A DNA stretch of 64,000 bases, taken from NCBI GenBank assembly GCA_039111635.1, contig JBCAQO010000014.1:2294001-2358000 (forward strand), in the 5' to 3' direction. Position numbers and translations under genes: made by a program. Below, one piece after another: positions 22,383 through 34,206 of the stretch (its first letter is position 1; the number at the start of each line of letters is the position of its first letter). The notes below the pieces were generated by a model, which had not been told where the DNA came from, ran no database searches, and was given only the letters and a program-made list of their open reading frames with translations. This stretch comes from Heterobasidion occidentale. Lineage: Eukaryota > Basidiomycota > Agaricomycetes > Russulales > Bondarzewiaceae.

Positions 22383-22990
22383 TTACATCGTGCCAGATGA
22401 TGGGTGTTTATGTGTGAGAGGCGTCAGGGACAATAAGGTCATCATCTTCAATAAGAGGGGGTCGATGTAAGATGGGAGGGGTTCATAGTCCAAAGAACAT
22501 GACAAGGGGTTCGAAGGTATGTAGGGCTTGTGTGAAAGTGTACTTGTCATCTCTGTGTAGAGGCAGATTGGCGCCATACAACCAGGGCATGGGTCAGAAG
22601 GGAGCGCCGTTTGAAGCAGATAAGGAGGCGTGTGACACTTGCACCGTTGTTGGCATGTAATAGTCATCGGCCGAGTGGAAGGTGTCATCCAAGTACTATA
22701 CTACCCTTCTAACCCTATAAGCCGCCTTTCTCCTGCTGCTATCCGGGCGATGAGCGTGCCCTCGTATATCTGCAGAGACCTTTGTGTGTGTTGTACAAAG
22801 GCACGTTCTTCCTGGAGGGTTGTCAAAGCTCGTTCGATGTTGCTGCGGGTTGGTCCAGATACAACTTTGTGGTTAGGAGTCCCTTTGATAAGGCCCATTA
22901 GATATGACATGAGAGTTGTCAGGTAAGTTTTGCGGTCTAGAAAGACGATCCCGGGGATAGATTTATTAAAGAGAGGAGGAGGGGATGATG
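22383..22990 (-). pseudogene. E1 C-terminal extension after the chromodomain fragment
   Basis: An open stretch follows the truncated chromodomain (PLFNKSIPGIVFLDRKTY, then ERALTTLQEERAFVQ and IARIAAGERRLIGLEG) and may form a short helix-rich tail. A second open frame continues to 22383. I recognise no domain in it. Confidence 0.4.
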
Positions 22991-24200
22991 GTACTGCAGT
23001 GTCTTCCATTGTTCGAAGCGTTGAGCTCCGACAATGGCTTTGACTTCGAATTCTTCTTGCCCCTCAATCAGGTCCGGGGCCGGTTTAGGGTAGTTAGGGC
23101 CATAGACCTCGTTTTCCTTGTAGGGCGTGAGTCAATTAGCATGGAAGACATTGTGAATGCGCTTCCAGCTGTTGGGCAGTTTCAACCTGAAGTTGACATT
23201 TCCTATGGTGTCAGTAATTTCAAACAGCCCAAAGCGCTTGGGCCTTAGTTTTTCTGATAGGTGGTCAGTGTGAATGTTCTTCCCATCTAGCCATACTTGA
23301 TCTCCTTTCTTGAAAGGTGGCAGGTCTGTTCTAAAATGGTTGTGCTGTATCCTCATGGCTTCGGCTGAAATTTTGAGGCTGGCTTGTGCTTCCTTCCTAG
23401 CACACTGCAGAGCTTCGAGGCAAGTGTTGGCGGTGGGGATGTTTGTGTTTCCGATGATAGCTGGGTAAGCCTGTGGTTGATATCCATGGAGAAGTTCAAA
23501 TGGTGACTTATGCGTGGCTAAGTGCTGATGGGTGTTGTGGGCATATTCCGTGTAGGGGATTAATCTGGCCCAATCGTCCTGTGAAGAGCTACAGAAGGCT
23601 CTTAGGTATTGTTCCAATTCTTGATTTATTCGTTCAGTAGCGCCATCTGTCTGTGGGTGGTAAGCTGTGCTTAAGGCAGATTTGATTCCTCATTCTTTGA
23701 GTAGGGCTTGTGCTACTTTTGAAGCGAATTGGGTTCCTCTGTCCGATGTGATTTTATCGGGCAGTCTATAACGTCTCCAGGTGTTTTCTAGCAGGATCTT
23801 GGCTGTTCCGTCTGAGTCAATGGATTTCTGGCATGGTGTTATTACTGCAGTTTTGGTGAACTGGTCAGTTACTACATGTAGCGAGTCGTATCTGTTTGAT
23901 TCCAGTAGATCTGTAATAAAATCCATAGTTATTGTTCCAAAGGGTCAATCTGGAATCTCCGTTGGTTATAGGGGTACCATGGTAGGATGTGTGTTGTTCT
24001 TGGTGGATTGACAAATGGCGCATCCTTCCACATATTGGTGAACTGTGTTTGAGATTCCAGGCCAAGTGAATTCTTGTCCTACTGCTGCTAGGGTTTCTCT
24101 TTGTTCTGTATGTCCTGCTGCTAGATTATCATGGTTTAGCTTGATGATGTCTTGACGAAGTTGTTTGTTTCAAGGAACATATATTTTTCCTCTGTGAAGG
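22991..24200 (-). pseudogene. E1 integrase and chromodomain fragment
   Basis: Integrase pieces on the minus strand include the zinc-binding CAICQSTKN, core segments MDFITDLLESNRYDSLHVV and ITSDRGTQFASKVAQAL, and the C-terminal GDQVWLDGKNI. The linker VYGPNYPKPAPDLIEG leads into EEFEVKAIVGAQRFEQWKTL, the start of a chromodomain that is then lost. Frame shifts and stops (e.g. around 23690 and in VFHAN*LTPY) make it non-functional. Confidence 0.85.
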
Positions 24201-24469
24201 ACCAATTCTTCTTCTTTGTTCCATTCTTGTAAACCTTTCTTCATGCTTCAAGGCCCTAAGGTTTTGATCTTGGCTAGGGTTTCTAGTAGCCATTCATCTT
24301 TCCTGTTTTCTTCAATGATTTGTTTCCAAAGGTCGTTGTCTATTATGGTGACGGCTCCTTGTCCGGTTGCCCTTATGTGAAGCATTTGGTGAGGGTCCCA
24401 ACTGTCTTCTATATTGATTGCATTGATTTTTGCGAAGGGTCTTCAGATTTTTTCTGTGTCATTGAAAAG

Positions 24470-25795
24470 TTTGGGTTCCAAGAGTGTTTCGCCTGAATTG
24501 TCAAATTCCGCCCTCTTTTTATGGTCTGGACGCTGTGACAGACTGTCGGATTTATTAGTGACTCCCGCCTTGTGTATTAATTTGTAGTTGAAACGTAAGA
24601 GGTAGAGTGATCATCGTGCTTGCCGACAGTTCAATTTCTGGCTTGACCGGAACCATTCAAGGTTCTTGTGGTCCGTCCAGACATCTACCGGGTGATTGGC
24701 GCCCTCCAAGTAGTGTTGCCAAGCTTCAAAAGCTTGAACGACAGCCAGCAACTCTTTATTGTAGATTGGGTAGTTGCGTTCTGTAGGTGAGAGCAACTTG
24801 GAAATATAAGCACATGGGTGCCATTTTCCATCTTTGGCAACTTGTGATAATACTGCTCCGGTGGCGAAGTTAGAGGCATTGCATTCAATGTGGAAGGGGT
24901 TCCTCGTATCCAGCATGACAAGCACCAGAGATTCTGTAAATATTTGTTTTAGTGTTTGAAAAGCTTCTTCGCATGCTGGTGTCCAATCCCAGGTGCGTTC
25001 CTTCTGTGTTAACTCAAATAGCGGTCGTGCTATTTTTGAGTAATCCTTGATAAACCTGCAATAAAAATTGCAGAAACCTAAAAACAATTGCACTTCCTTG
25101 ACTTTTCTAGGGGTTGGCCAGTCCATGATGCTGGCCACTTTGATTGGGTCTATTTCAAGATGTCCGTGTGATATAACGTATCCAAGGTAGTTGATTTTCT
25201 TTTTATGGAAGTGGCATTTTGAGGATTGTAGGTATAGATCGTTGTCTTGTAAGATCTGTAAAACCTTCCATACTGTTTTGATGTGATCGTCCATAGTCTT
25301 GGAGAATACTAGGATGTCGTCCATATAGATTGCTACTTTTCCGGCATAGATGAGATCTTTGAAGAGGGTGTTCATCATTGTTTGGAACGTTGCTGGGGAG
25401 TTGGTTAATCCAAAGAACATGACCAGAGGTTCATACATTCCCAAATTGGTGATGAACGCAGCTAGTTTCTTGCTTCCTTCTTTCATGCGTACGTTGTTAT
25501 ATCCTGTATCAACATCCATTAGCAAGAAGTATATGGCTTCAGCTAGAAGGTCCAGTAATTCTTGAATAATTGGCAAAGGGTACTTGTTCTTAATCATTAT
25601 TTCATTAAGCTTGCTATAATCTATTACTGGCCGTAGCTTTCCGTTCTTTTTCTTGATGAAGAAGAACGGGAATGCCATATGCGACTTGGATTCTCTGATG
25701 AATCCTTTCTGGAGGTTTTTGTCTATGAATTTCTTGAGTTCCACTTGCTCACCTGGGCTAAGGCTATATAATTTGGGTTTGAGCGAGTGATCCAT
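24470..25795 (-). pseudogene. E1 reverse transcriptase - RNase H
   Basis: A long frame of 394 residues. It has LKKFIDKNLQKGFIRES, FFFIKKKNGKLRPVIDYSKL, the intact active-site KVAIYMDDILVFSK, the thumb (SKCHFHKKKINYLGYVIS), and RNase H segments PFHIECNASNFATGAVLS and VDVWTDHKNLEWFRSSQ. A TGA at 24611-24613 (minus strand) stands where Arg is expected, then RNase H-linker coding resumes to about 24470. Adjacent to the protease/linker upstream and the integrase downstream. Confidence 0.9.
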
Positions 25796-25828
25796 TCCTT
25801 CCTTGATTTCTATTTTGTGATCCCAGGG

Positions 25829-26554
25829 TCAAGAGAGCGGCAGCTGTCCCTTTGGTTGACCCTTGAAAACCTTCCAATAATTCCAGTATTCCTTCGGTAC
25901 TATCTCCTCAAAGAATAGTTCAGGTTTACCTTTGGCGGCTTCTTCCGCAAGTCTTTGCAAGTTGGTGTGCTTCGTTTGTTTCCCTGTTGGTGCTTTGGCA
26001 GGCTTGCTTCCTTGAGCCGATGTATTGGCATATAGAAGTTCCGTGGTTTTGGCATGATGTATGTCAACACTTTCTTCAGAATCGTTGTATAATTCCAGTG
26101 CCTGTAAAGTTCCTGTATTGAGGCATCTAACAAGATAGACTCCATCTTCTTCAAGATCTTTGGAGGGAAGTGCCGGAAGTCCATCACCATCCTCCAGAAT
26201 ATCTTCTTCAGCCCATGTCGGAACCTTGTAATTTTTGGTTTGGGCCTTCAAATATTCGGCATTCAACCTTCGAGTTGCAAACTCTGGACTTGTAGGTATT
26301 GTCCACGGATGTGGTACTGTGGTGTTTCCCACTTTCCGGCCTAGTACTGCTTTTCCTGGCTTTTGCATTGGTATTGAGTAGTTGCCCATTTGCGGTACTG
26401 TTTCCATGTGCCATATACTTGGTTTGGGATGTCCTGGTTTTCTTGTAGCTCTTTTAGCTTTGAGCGGTCCTCCTTTTATTTGGCAGGAGGGCGGGCATCT
26501 GGTGAAGTACAGCCCGTAGGCGTGCCAGTCAACTTCTGGGTTATGTTCCAACAA
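25829..26554 (-). pseudogene. E1 protease-RT linker region
   Basis: An open frame of 241 residues beginning LEHNPEVDWHAYGLYFTR and ending KEYWNYWKVFKGQPKGQLP. E6 carries the same landmarks (LEHNPEVDWHAYGLY, ELYNN), which supports it as genuine pol sequence between protease and RT. Confidence 0.7.
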
Positions 26555-26686
26555 CCAGTCGGTTCCTAAAATGACATCTTCTTTTCCTATTTCCGCAACA
26601 TAGAATCTTGCTGATTCTGTATGCGACCCTCCCTTTTCGCCTAGAACCTGTAACTTTAGGTTGGCAAATCTTGTAATGGGTCCTCC

Positions 26687-27013
26687 TTAAAATTTGGTGT
26701 TTTGGACCGTGCTGACTAGGATAGGGGTAGGGGTTTTATGCGTGATGATTTGATGTGCTTCTACAAAGCGAGGGTGCATGAAGATTCTGGTGGCTCCATT
26801 GTCCACCAGTGCTTGAGTAGCAGCTTTTCTATTCTTGCCGATGAGCATTGTTTCAATTCGGAGTGATAGTGCACCATGTGTTTTCATTTCCGAAAGATAC
26901 AATACATCTGGATGTCCATGCTCTTGGTCAGCGTCTTTACTGGCCAGCGGAGCGTACCAATTTCCTGCAAGAATCCTACTCTCCACATCCGCTGCCAATG
27001 GAAGAGGCCTCAA
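26687..27013 (-). pseudogene. E1 retropepsin-like protease
   Basis: A short frame with the aspartic protease signature TQALVDNGATRIFMHPRFVE; DNGAT replaces the usual DSGAT. It continues ITHKTPTPILVSTVQN and ends at a stop near 26687. The homologous segment of E6 retains DSGAT. Confidence 0.78.
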
Positions 27014-27197
27014 AAATTCTTTGAGTCGCTAAAGGCTCGAACCTCTTTGATTCTTCCATGCTGAGACCCATCATTATTTGGCGGATGTGGTTGACTCTGT
27101 TCTTTCCTTCTTTGATGTCTTCATTGTTGAATTGTCCTTTGTCCATTTCTCCTTTGCGCACCGCCCTACGGCGAGGAGGTTGGAATCTTCTTTTGGG

Positions 27198-28100
27198 TCA
27201 AGAAGGACAGTTGCGCGCCATGTGCCCGGGCTTCTTGCCTTCTTTGGCAAGTTGATCTCTTTTCGCTGGGGTCAGCTTCTTGAAGCAAGTATGAACGGCG
27301 TTGGCCTCCATTTCTGTGGTGTCTACATCCATAGGTTTGTATTGAGGTTCCCTATCGTTTTGCGGGGGTGCCCTTTTGTCGTAAAAGGTACATGGAGTGT
27401 AGATTTGAAATTTGCCTTTCCAAAGGTTGTATGCTTGGTCCCTTGCAATGCGCATCTTTTCGTGTTTCTTGGTCTTCTCAACCAGCTCCTCCCAGGTACT
27501 GTCCTTGGAGGGATCTTCATAGACTCCCTTAGCCAGCTCCCATTTCAGTCCCCTCAGAAAGTGGGTTTTCTTGGTTTCTTTGTTGACTCTGGCGAGCGCC
27601 ACAAGCTGTTCAAATAGCTGCAGGTAGGTATTGAAGGACTCCTTTCCTTGGTGTACCCTGGCTAATTTGTTGTGAGCGTCCGCTTCCTTATTGAACTCCT
27701 TGAAGTTGGTCGCTATCTTTTTGCAGACGGAGATAAATCCAACTGTTTCCTTCTATGCGTACTTGGCCCAATCATTTAATGCAATCCTGGCTTGAGTAAA
27801 ATTCCTTGACCATATCCCGGCTGACCCTTCCTTCATGTATGACAGAGTGTAAGCAATTTTGGTGAATTCATCCACATAATCCTTTTTCCTGGCTAGGATC
27901 ATTAGGTCGATTTTGTGGAGGAATTGCTCCGTTCGGTTTCTGTTTCCATTGAAAGGGGTAGGCTTGGCCATAGCTGGTCCCTTGGACTCAGCACCTCCAG
28001 GATTTGTCGACATTGTATCAGGCGGGGGCTCTGGATCTCTAGGCGGTTCTGGATTGTTACTTGGTGTTTTAATATACTCTGGCTTGGGGACTTGGTCCAA
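27198..28100 (-). pseudogene. E1 gag with damaged zinc knuckle
   Basis: Capsid-like frame: MAKPTPFNGNRNRTEQFLHK and YTLSYMKEGSAGIWSRNFTQ, then a TAG (YA*KETVGF, Gln expected) and further capsid sequence HFLRGLKWELAKGVYEDP. The nucleocapsid end reads LAKEGKKPGHMARNCPS: the last His and Cys of a CCHC knuckle are there, but the first two Cys are gone, as if a few codons were deleted in frame. Confidence 0.8.
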
Positions 28101-29320
28101 TGTTGGGGTTTGGAACTTTGCTTGGGGAGTGGTTTCTTGTAAGGGGGATGTAGCAGGAGCGTTTCTTCCAGGGATTCTACTTCCACTGGCTGTTTCTTTG
28201 GGTAGAGTATGTATGTGTAGTCTTGGTGAGTCATAATGCCTATTTGTTGGTGATTTAGGCTTGTTGAAGGTCTTTCTTGCAACATAGTCTGCGACCTTAG
28301 TTGTGTATAGGTGGGGTCCTGCTTGGACGTGCTTCCCTTGCCAGGTAAGGAATTTGTATCTGCTTTCTCCTCATTTATGGAAGAATCCCGCGAGAGTTCC
28401 TGTGTAGTAGAAGTGTTGTTTGTTCTCATTGTAATAAAGTTGGTCCTCGTTGAAGTCTTCGGGTAAGTCTTCGTAGATTTTAGCTGGGTCTGTTCTGTAG
28501 CCGGGGGGATATCCTGGGGTGATTTTGTCCGTTGTTTATTCCTTGAAGAAGAAGGGTACTGCCTGTCTTCTTCCAGCTTGTAGTGCTTCTTGTAGGTCTG
28601 GGTCCCTTTTGATAATTTTGTTGATGGAAATATCAATTTGGTTGATGAGTTCAATGATTTTGGAGAATGTGTGTCCCGAGATGAGGGTTAGGAGATGATA
28701 AGTTTTGTGGGTGAACTCTCCTCTTCTGACAATAAAAACAATCCTGTCAATTTTGATTCTGACTGGCGGAGAGTTAGGGGCTTCCAGTGTGTCTTTCTAG
28801 GTAGAGGAGAAGGTCCAGTGGATGAGGACTGAGTAGTGGTCTCGGTTCTCCTGATTCTTGACAAGCTCCACCCTGATTCCATCTCTGTCGATGTTTCTTG
28901 CAATGGTTCTTCTGAGATTGGCGACAACGGCAAAGGGGAAATCATCTGGTCTTCCGTCATGTATCTCGACGGTGTTCTTAGTCCTGATAATGTCGGGCTC
29001 TCTGTTGTCTGCGAGGGTGAATGGTGTCTTTGGTTTGTTGACGAAGCAAATCCTGGAAAACTGATATCCAGTTTTGCTGAGGTCTATGAAGATTTTGGGT
29101 GATCTCTGTAGCCTAAGCTTGGCTATTCCTGAATAAACCTTTCCTAGGTTTCGGTGTCTTGCAACTTCTATTGTTCCTGGGTTGTTAATTCTTTCTTGAA
29201 GGGTTCCTGCTTGGTTTACCCTTGCGGCAGTTGCTAGAATGTTGTTTACTGATTGGAGAAAGAGCTGTCGCTACTGGGGATCCAGTTTGGATAGGGTAGG
29301 GATGGAAGAGCTTGTTCAAG
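28101..29320 (-). other. E1 leader and N-terminal gag remnant
   Basis: Sequence between the 5' LTR B2 and the recognisable gag. It is open in several frames over parts of its length (27902-28654, 28688-28960), but neither resembles a known domain. The first bases after the LTR on the minus strand are CTTGAACAAGCTC, also found after LTR C1. Confidence 0.5.
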
Positions 29321-30164
29321 TGTTAGGTCGGAGACCTATCACGTGCACCGATGCACGAAGGGGATCCCTAGGCTAAACTTCCACAGCGTCGTAGAGTCGT
29401 AGACTCCAATGAATGAAGACGACCAATCATCTTTGAGCCCTTTTGAGGAACTTGGGGTCACTTTCTGCCTTGTCCTCAAAGAGGTTAAGAAGATGATTTT
29501 TGAGGTCCTCTTGATGGTGAGAAGGAACTGGGTGATCTTCTCCTGTCCAACAGATGACATGAGGAGGTGTCCAACTGAGAACATGGAAGGCGGTGAGGCC
29601 GGTGTAGTAGTGGGTGAGTAGAGAGAGAGAAGGGAAGTGAGATGGGTCCAGTGTGTCATCAGACCATGTAAAGGAGTTTCAGATCTGACAGAGATCACAA
29701 AGTGTGGGCTAGAAAGGTAGCCAGACACCGAGTGCAGTGCAGAGATCAAATGTATTACAGGTGAACGAGCTGAGCTTCTTAGAAGCTCATCTCGCCTATT
29801 TATACAAAGAAGTATCTAGGGCCGGATCGCGATCTGGTCTGTGCACTTCTCAGGTACCGAAGTAAATGATCAAGATCCGTAAGCAAAGAAGTGTCATTGA
29901 TCTAAGTATAGTACAAGATCACTAATGTCTGTCCACATCCATAACAAATGTCTAGCCACATCATGATCGATCAGGAACCAGGGACAGGGCCAGGAACCAA
30001 TGTCTATCCACATTCAGAACCAGGAACCATAAGTAAGTGTTCATGCAGTTAGCATGTCAATGGTAATGAGTCATTGAGAACAGTCCAAATCTGAATCACG
30101 TTTGAAGCACTTGACCAGCCCATCTGCTCACGTGCTTTGCACGTGTTAGGATACGGTCCTAATA
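29321..30164 (-). mobile_element. LTR, family B (copy B2), 5' LTR of E1
   Basis: 844 bases from TGTTAGGTCGGAGACC to CGGTCCTAATA, matching B1 along its length. The flanks (tcaag, ttttc) do not match each other, as expected for an LTR attached to an internal region on one side. Palindromes CACGTGC/GCACGTG and the 5'-terminal TATTAGGAC inverted repeat are near its U3 end. Confidence 0.82.
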
Positions 30165-31133
30165 TTTTCCTTTTCATCATTTCTGCCACAACTTCTAGAC
30201 TAGCTCTGGCTTCTTCTCTTATGTGGTTTAACTTTTCCAATCGTCTTTCTATGCTTGGGATGTCAGACCTTGGTTCAATCTGTGGTATAATAGAAGGGTT
30301 AAACCCATATAGAAGTTGGAATAGTGATTGGTGTGTTGTGGAATGTTCGTGTATGTTATGTGCAAATTCTGCGTAAGGGAGGAGTTCCGGCCAGTTATCT
30401 TGAAGGCTCTAAGGTACTGTTTGAGTTCTTGGTTCACCCTTTCGGTTTCTTCGTTGGTTTCTGGGTGGTACACTGTGCTCAGTGCTGTGGTTACTCCCAG
30501 TTTCTTCCAAAGTTCTTTGGTGAACCCGGCAGCAAACTATGGTCCTCTGTCCAACACTATTTTCTCGGGGAATCCATATTGCTTCTAAACATTCTTCATG
30601 TAGAGGTCAGCTGTTCCTTCTGCATCTATAGTTTTGGTGCAGGGGGTGTATATGACCCCTTTTGTGCTTCTGTCCACTGTTATGTGGATGGAGTCATATG
30701 GTCCAACTCGTGGCAGATCTGTGATGAAGTCCATTGTGACCATCTGCCAAGGTCCTTTGGGTACTTCGTTTGGCAGTAATGGGACTCGTATGGGGTGCGT
30801 TATGTTCTTGGTGTTTTGACACGTGGCACACCCTATTATGTATTCTTTGACAAATGTGGACATCCCTGGCCACCAAAAGTTATCAGATACCAGGACATAC
30901 GTCTTCTATCTTTTTGGGTGTCCGGTTGCAACCAAGTTGTGGTACATTTTGACTATGTTTCTTTTCAGGTCATCATCAGGTGGTACATATATTTTTCCCT
31001 GGTGCCAGATAAGTTCGTCTTCATAGTTCCATTTTTGTAATCCTTTGGCTAGTGCTCTTGGTCCTGATGCTTTTATAGTTTCCATTGCTTCTGTTACTTT
31101 TTTGTCCCTTGCTGTTACTTCCTTTAGCTTGTG
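30165..31133 (-). pseudogene. E2 integrase
   Basis: Fragments in shifting frames: zinc-binding CATCQNTKN, GPWQMVTMDFITDLP, ITVDRSTKGVIYTPCTKTID, then YHPETNEETERVNQELKQYL and the helix EKLNHIREEARASLEVVAE. The catalytic middle is split by frame changes near 30585. Confidence 0.8.
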
Positions 31134-32932
31134 TCAAAGCTGTTTATCTATTAGTTCAACTGTGCCTCGCCCTATTGCCCTTTTGACAAATAGTTGCGGG
31201 TTTAGTAACATCTGATTTGTGTTGTCTAATTTTACCCCCCGTTTTAGATCTGGATGCCGGGACAGAGCATCAGGGCGATGGGTAACACCAGGTTTGTGGA
31301 CAAGAGTGAAATCAAAGCGAGAGAGAAAGAGGGACCAATGGGCTTGTTGGCGAGATAACATTCTGGCGGTTCTGAAGTACAAGAGATTGTTGTGATCGGA
31401 CCAGATTTCAAAAGGCCAATGGGCACCTTCTAAGTATACTTGCCAGTGGTCTAGGGCGTGGATGACAGCGAGCAGTTCTTTATCGAAAATGTTGTAATTT
31501 TGTTTGGCTGCGTTAAAGGATTTTGAAAGGAAGGCAACTGGGTGCCAACCATTGCCCAGTATCTCTTGTGATAAGATGGCGCCTGATGCAAAGTCCGATG
31601 CGTTGGTTTCAAGTCAGAAGGGTCGTCTGTGATTGGGATAGATAAAGACGGGTGAGGAGATAAAGGCTCGTTTGAGTAGTGTGAAGGCTCATTGTTGCGC
31701 TTCATTCCAGACAAATAAAGTGTCTTTCTTGGTCAAATTGTTTAGGGGGTGGGCAATGGTGGCAAAGTCTTGGATAAACCTTCGGTAGAAGTTTCTGAAG
31801 CCTAAGAACGATTGGACTTCTTTCAGAGTGGTCAGAGTTGGCCAGGCTGAGATCAATTTTGACCGGGTCTATGGAGATCCTGTCCACGGAGATAATGAAT
31901 CCTAAGTATTCGACCTTGTCGACTTCAAATTGGCATTTTGTCAGTTTAAGGAATAGGTCATTTTTGAGCAGGATTTCCATAACTCAAATGGTGACTCATT
32001 GATGTTCTTCTATTGTTTTTGTGAACACGAGAATGTCGTCCATGTAGACCGTGATGACTTGGGCGATAATAAGGTCATAGAAGATTGTGTTCATCATTGT
32101 TTGGAACATTGCTGGGGAATTGCAAAGTCCAAAGACATGACGAGACATTTGTAAAGACTGTATTTGGTAAGGAAGGCCGTTTTCTATTTGTCTCCTTCTG
32201 TAATGCGGATATTGTTATATCCCCATTTGACATTGAATTTTGAGAATATTCTGGCACCGGATTTGGTGATGGTTCGGATAACATCATCAATCAAGGGTAG
32301 GGGATATTTGTTCTTTATGGTGCCTTTGTTTAAGCGATGATAGTCTTGAACAGGTCAAAGATCTCCTTTTTTCTTTTTTACAAAAAAAATGGTGATGCTT
32401 GTGGCAATTTGGACACATGGATTGTTTCCCTCTTTACGTGCTCCTGTATGACTTTGTATAGCTTCTCGTCCTCATGTTCCATTAGAGGGTACAATTTGCA
32501 TCCCTTTGATTCCTATCCTGGTTTTATGTCAATGTGATGATCCCATGAGTTGTGTTGGGGTAAGCGTTGGGATGCTTCCTGCCTAAAGACTTTTGCAAAT
32601 TGTTTCAGAATATAGCTTGGAACTATCTCTTCTGTTGTGTGTATGTCCTTCTTCTTGTTGGCTTCTTCTGCTAGCTCTTGTGATTTACTATGGATTGACC
32701 AGAGGTAAATCGTTCCATCTGGGCTTGTTTTGAAGAGGTTTTCATTGTACTGGTTTTTGTAGAGTGTTTTGAGAAGTTTGTTGACTCCTTCGGGATCTTC
32801 TTCACTTTCTTCCAGAAGGTCTTCCAGTTCGTCTTCTATCTTCACGTAATTGACCATTTTTTTTTGTCCAGACCGGGCGAGTTTTTCTGCCTTTATTGTG
32901 ACTTCCGGTTTGCTAATAATGCAAGATGACAA
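31134..32932 (-). pseudogene. E2 reverse transcriptase - RNase H
   Basis: RT landmarks on the minus strand: TVYMDDILVFTKT (plus about 32020-32060, active site intact), LKLTKCQFEVDKVEYLGFI, and RNase H/linker FDFTLVHKPGVTHRPDALSR. Upstream, 32513-32932 is the linker ending RLPQHNSWDHHIDIKPG, which precedes RT in all these elements. Many stops and frame changes. Confidence 0.82.
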
Positions 32933-33085
32933 ACATGATGCAAAAGTTAGGCAGTTTTTTACCTAGTTGATTTGTGGATTGTGTTTGTGTAGCCAGCCGG
33001 TTCCTAGAATAATGTTTTCTCCTTCTAGGCTTGCTACTAACAGCTCATATTGTTCATTGTGGTAGTCTCCTTTGGGATTTGTCAT

Positions 33086-33893
33086 TGTTAAGACCTGGTC
33101 TTCGCACGTGATGTGCCAGGAGGCTCCTGAGTCACTGAGGGACGTGCCAAATCCAAGTACGTCCGATAAAGGCACCAGCGGCTACTTGAGTGCGTAATTC
33201 GGGATGTACGAGAGATTCGTGATGGTATCGCGTTTCCAGGAATGCACAAAGGTTTTCCCACAAGTGTGCGGGTACGACCTGATGCGGACCTGGGTGGCAG
33301 TAGATATGCTGCCCACTAAAGTCGAGATAGAATACCGCTAGTCCTGTGTAGAACTCAGCCAGTATCGAGATGACGACTGAGTGGTTGAGGATGACGATAG
33401 AGAGAAGCGCAGGACAAGTTAAACTGATGCTCAGGCAGATGTTCTATTTGACAATCAAGAGTCTGGCCTATTGGCAAAGACTATGATGTAGCAGAGGTAT
33501 GGCTAGTACCAAAGGTCAAGAGTAAGAACAGGTGGGGAGTAACAAAGGTGAACGAGCTGGCGATACAGGTATCTGGCTCGTTCTATATATACGCGATCCG
33601 CTTTAGGGCAAGATCTACAGAAGGTCTGTGCTCAAGGCACCAAATAGAAGTAAACGATCAACGATCGGAGTGATGTAATCTATGATGCGATCAGAGAAGC
33701 ATGATGCAATCAATGATGTTAGTGATGTAATAGATCGTTAATCCAGGAACAAAAGATAAGATAAGATAACTCAATGTCTGTTGGTGAAGTCAGGGAGTCG
33801 GTCACCAGGTATAGGTCATATCCGTTTGGTCATAGACCACGTGTCATATGATCAAGTGATCATATATCATGTGTTATGAGCCGGCTCTTAACA
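33086..33893 (-). mobile_element. Solo LTR, family C (copy C2)
   Basis: 808 bases from TGTTAAGACCTGGTC to CCGGCTCTTAACA, flanked by the 5-base duplication gtcat (33081-33085 and 33894-33898). It is inserted in the protease region of E2. Its LTR 5' end is a near-perfect palindrome, TGTTAAGAGCC/GGCTCATAACA. Confidence 0.9.
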
Positions 33894-34206
33894 GTCATCC
33901 TCATTAGAAGACATGCTTTGTCTGTGATAGCTCCTCCGTGGTTGGCCAAACCATCCACGTTGAAGACAGGTATTGGTGTTGCTATTTTTTTGAGTTTTAT
34001 TTTTTCATTGTGGCAGAATTGTTTATTGATAAGGAGTCCTTCTGCCCCCAAGTCAATTAGTATTTTTGCTTTAGTGTTTCTCTTTGGGTGTTTTAGCTGT
34101 ACGTTTATGCGTATGGAGGATTTTTGATTTGATTTGGTGAGTCGTACAGATGTGGTTACATGTGGAGGGTGAGAAGGTCCTACATATGCTAATGATGCGG
34201 ACTGAG
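33894..34206 (-). pseudogene. E2 protease fragment
   Basis: The frame reads ILIDLGAEGLLINKQFC, resembling the retropepsin D-S-G-A block with L in place of S. It is cut by solo LTR C2 on its downstream side. Confidence 0.6.

Larger units (their letters stand above)
22099..30164 (-). mobile_element. Gypsy/Ty3 chromovirus E1 (degenerate)
   Basis: A minus-strand element with domains in the order gag, protease, RT-RNase H, integrase, chromodomain fragment. Its 5' LTR is B2 (29321-30164), followed on the minus strand by the leader CTTGAACAAGCTC. The left limit is uncertain: the internal region may continue past solo LTR B1 to the polypurine tract at 21230-21243 before LTR F1. It abuts the integrase of E2 at 30165, so E1 inserted into, or was recombined with, E2. 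Confidence 0.85.

Noticed and set aside
27902..28654. 250-codon minus-strand frame at the start of E1 gag
   Set aside because: It is polar and Thr/Ser/Lys rich; its 3' part overlaps the better capsid frame ending at 27753. It may be leader sequence but cannot be called a separate gene.
30324..30779. 151-codon plus-strand frame, hydrophobic and Cys-rich
   Set aside because: It is the antisense of the E2 integrase, whose minus-strand reading shows real motifs.
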